The notes under the pieces are model-generated. The model had not been told where the DNA came from. It made no database searches and saw only the letters and a list, made by a program, of their open reading frames with translations. Of a stretch of 64,000 nucleotides of DNA, positions 63,310 through 64,000 are shown one piece after another. Source of the DNA: Bacillus yapensis (GTDB taxonomy: Bacteria; Bacillota; Bacilli; Bacillales; Cytobacillaceae); contig NZ_SUND01000007.1 in assembly GCF_005280205.1 (NCBI RefSeq), positions 1 through 64,000 on the forward strand. Reading direction: 5' to 3'. Made by a program: the position numbers and the translations under genes. Position 1 is the stretch's first letter. Every line of letters starts with the position of its first letter.

Positions 63310-64000
63310 TTAAATTACCTTCACTGGACGAACCACGCTGTCATCTTCATCATTAATCAACTTTCCTTCTATATATTTATCAAATATTCCTAGTGAAAGA
63401 AATGTAACAACTCCGTCATTATCTTGAATTTCCAACTCGATTGGCTTTGACGTAAGGAAAATCAAATGCACTTTTATATCCTCATCCGCACCGATAAATT
63501 CCTTTACTTTCTTAGGTTCTGAAAGTACAAGATCATATCTCCTTCTGCAACGGTCATAATACCCATCTTTCTCAAATAGCTTTTTATAGTCTGTAACCAT
63601 TCCACTTGAGTTTAGTGAGTCAGAAAAATACTTTGCTTCAATTAAAAAAAGTTCTTTTGTATCTTCTGTGTAATATATAACATCAAAATCACCATAATCT
63701 ATTTCTCGATCACCAAAAATTCTTTGGTATTTTACATCTTTTTCATCAATCTTTGATGTATAGTGGTTGTTAAGTTTCTCTCTAATTTTATCGATTAAAA
63801 TATCAGACAGTTCTTTATTTCGCCTTCCCATGGCATTAGTAAGATTATCTGAATCGTTGGTATAACACATACCACCATTGCTAAAATATGATACCCATAA
63901 TTGCTTGGCTTGTTCTATTGCTCCATATGAAATTAAGATATTTCCATCTTCTAAGCCTAAAAAAGGTCTAAGTTCATGACGGTATTTATTTGTTCCAATC
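63310..64000 (-). CDS. C-terminal part of a gene with a PD-(D/E)xK-like motif (runs off the window)
   Basis: The frame is open without a stop to the window edge, giving at least 230 residues; the ATG at 63870 is internal, since the sequence before it (for example RPFLGLEDGN and QAKQLWVSYFSNGG) reads as ordinary protein. The centre has DYGDFDVIYY followed by FLIEAKYF, the Asp...Glu-x-Lys pattern of restriction-endonuclease-like nucleases. I do not recognise the family; a defence nuclease or a DNA-repair protein are possible. The N-terminal part is not visible. Confidence 0.65.
   Translation of the reverse strand, partial: IGTNKYRHELRPFLGLEDGNILISYGAIEQAKQLWVSYFSNGGMCYTNDSDNLTNAMGRRNKELSDILIDKIREKLNNHYTSKIDEKDVKYQRIFGDREIDYGDFDVIYYTEDTKELFLIEAKYFSDSLNSSGMVTDYKKLFEKDGYYDRCRRRYDLVLSEPKKVKEFIGADEDIKVHLIFLTSKPIELEIQDNDGVVTFLSLGIFDKYIEGKLINDEDDSVVRPVKVI

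Noticed and set aside
63148-63393. Small plus-strand open frame after the terminator hairpin
   Set aside because: No ribosome binding site, overlaps the real minus-strand gene, and no recognisable protein.

Overview
The window looks like the chromosome of a low-GC Gram-positive Bacillaceae species (Bacillus or a close relative). Most proteins resemble Bacillus families (OpuA, YjkA/YjkB, PucA-PucH, MurQ/MurR/MurP, YxdJKLM, SelO), ribosome binding sites are strong AGGAGG types, TTG and GTG starts are frequent, and nearly every operon ends in a hairpin plus T-run. I found no rRNA, tRNA, CRISPR array, phage or insertion sequence.

Layout. 0.1-4.9 kb: a trans-sulfuration PLP enzyme, a DHA2 drug efflux pump divergent from its TetR regulator, and a metallo-beta-lactamase-fold hydrolase. 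5-8 kb: the glycine betaine importer opuA (ATPase, permease, binding lipoprotein). 8.2-9.7 kb: a FetAB/YjkAB-type transporter. 10-14.6 kb: glutaminase, then two tandem copies of a DppB/DppC-like permease pair with no ATPase or binding protein. 14.8-28 kb: mixed housekeeping and signalling genes: methyltransferases, glutathione peroxidase, a chemotaxis receptor, an HD-GYP protein, a GGDEF-EAL protein, a PAP2 phosphatase, a polysaccharide deacetylase-like protein, a HAD phosphatase and an RNase J paralogue.

28.3-44.4 kb is the most interesting part: a purine/ureide degradation island. It encodes a molybdenum xanthine dehydrogenase with accessory proteins (pucB-D-E-C-A order), a urate-to-allantoin operon (uraD, an FAD monooxygenase-like protein, uraH) and an allantoin-degrading operon (pucF-pucG-allB). 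No uricase is present; the flavoprotein between uraD and uraH is the obvious candidate urate hydroxylase. An amidase and a gamma-glutamyltransferase-family protein follow the xanthine dehydrogenase genes and recall the oxamate branch of Klebsiella. The cluster regulator PucR survives only as a short N-terminal fragment, although a perfect PucR-box-like site remains upstream of pucF. Two small unrelated genes (a DHFR-like and a SET-domain protein) interrupt the island.

44.6-51 kb: a cell-wall sugar recycling block. murQ-murR-murP-mupG imports and splits MurNAc-containing sugars, and nagA-nagB carries GlcNAc-6-phosphate to fructose-6-phosphate. A sigma-A promoter and a near-perfect cre site precede murQ, and murR has no ordinary start codon. 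51-56.3 kb: SelO, then a ba3-type cytochrome oxidase operon (subunits IIa, II, I, Sco, a CtaG-like membrane protein). 56.4-61 kb: a BceRS/YxdJKLM-type peptide-sensing and efflux module whose permease gene is frameshifted. 61-63 kb: an ECF sigma factor with a DUF4179 anti-sigma-like partner. 63.3 kb to the end: the C-terminal part of a gene running off the window, with a PD-(D/E)xK-nuclease-like motif.

Several intergenic gaps hold short interspersed repeats, including a 127-bp palindromic element of a kind common in Bacillus.
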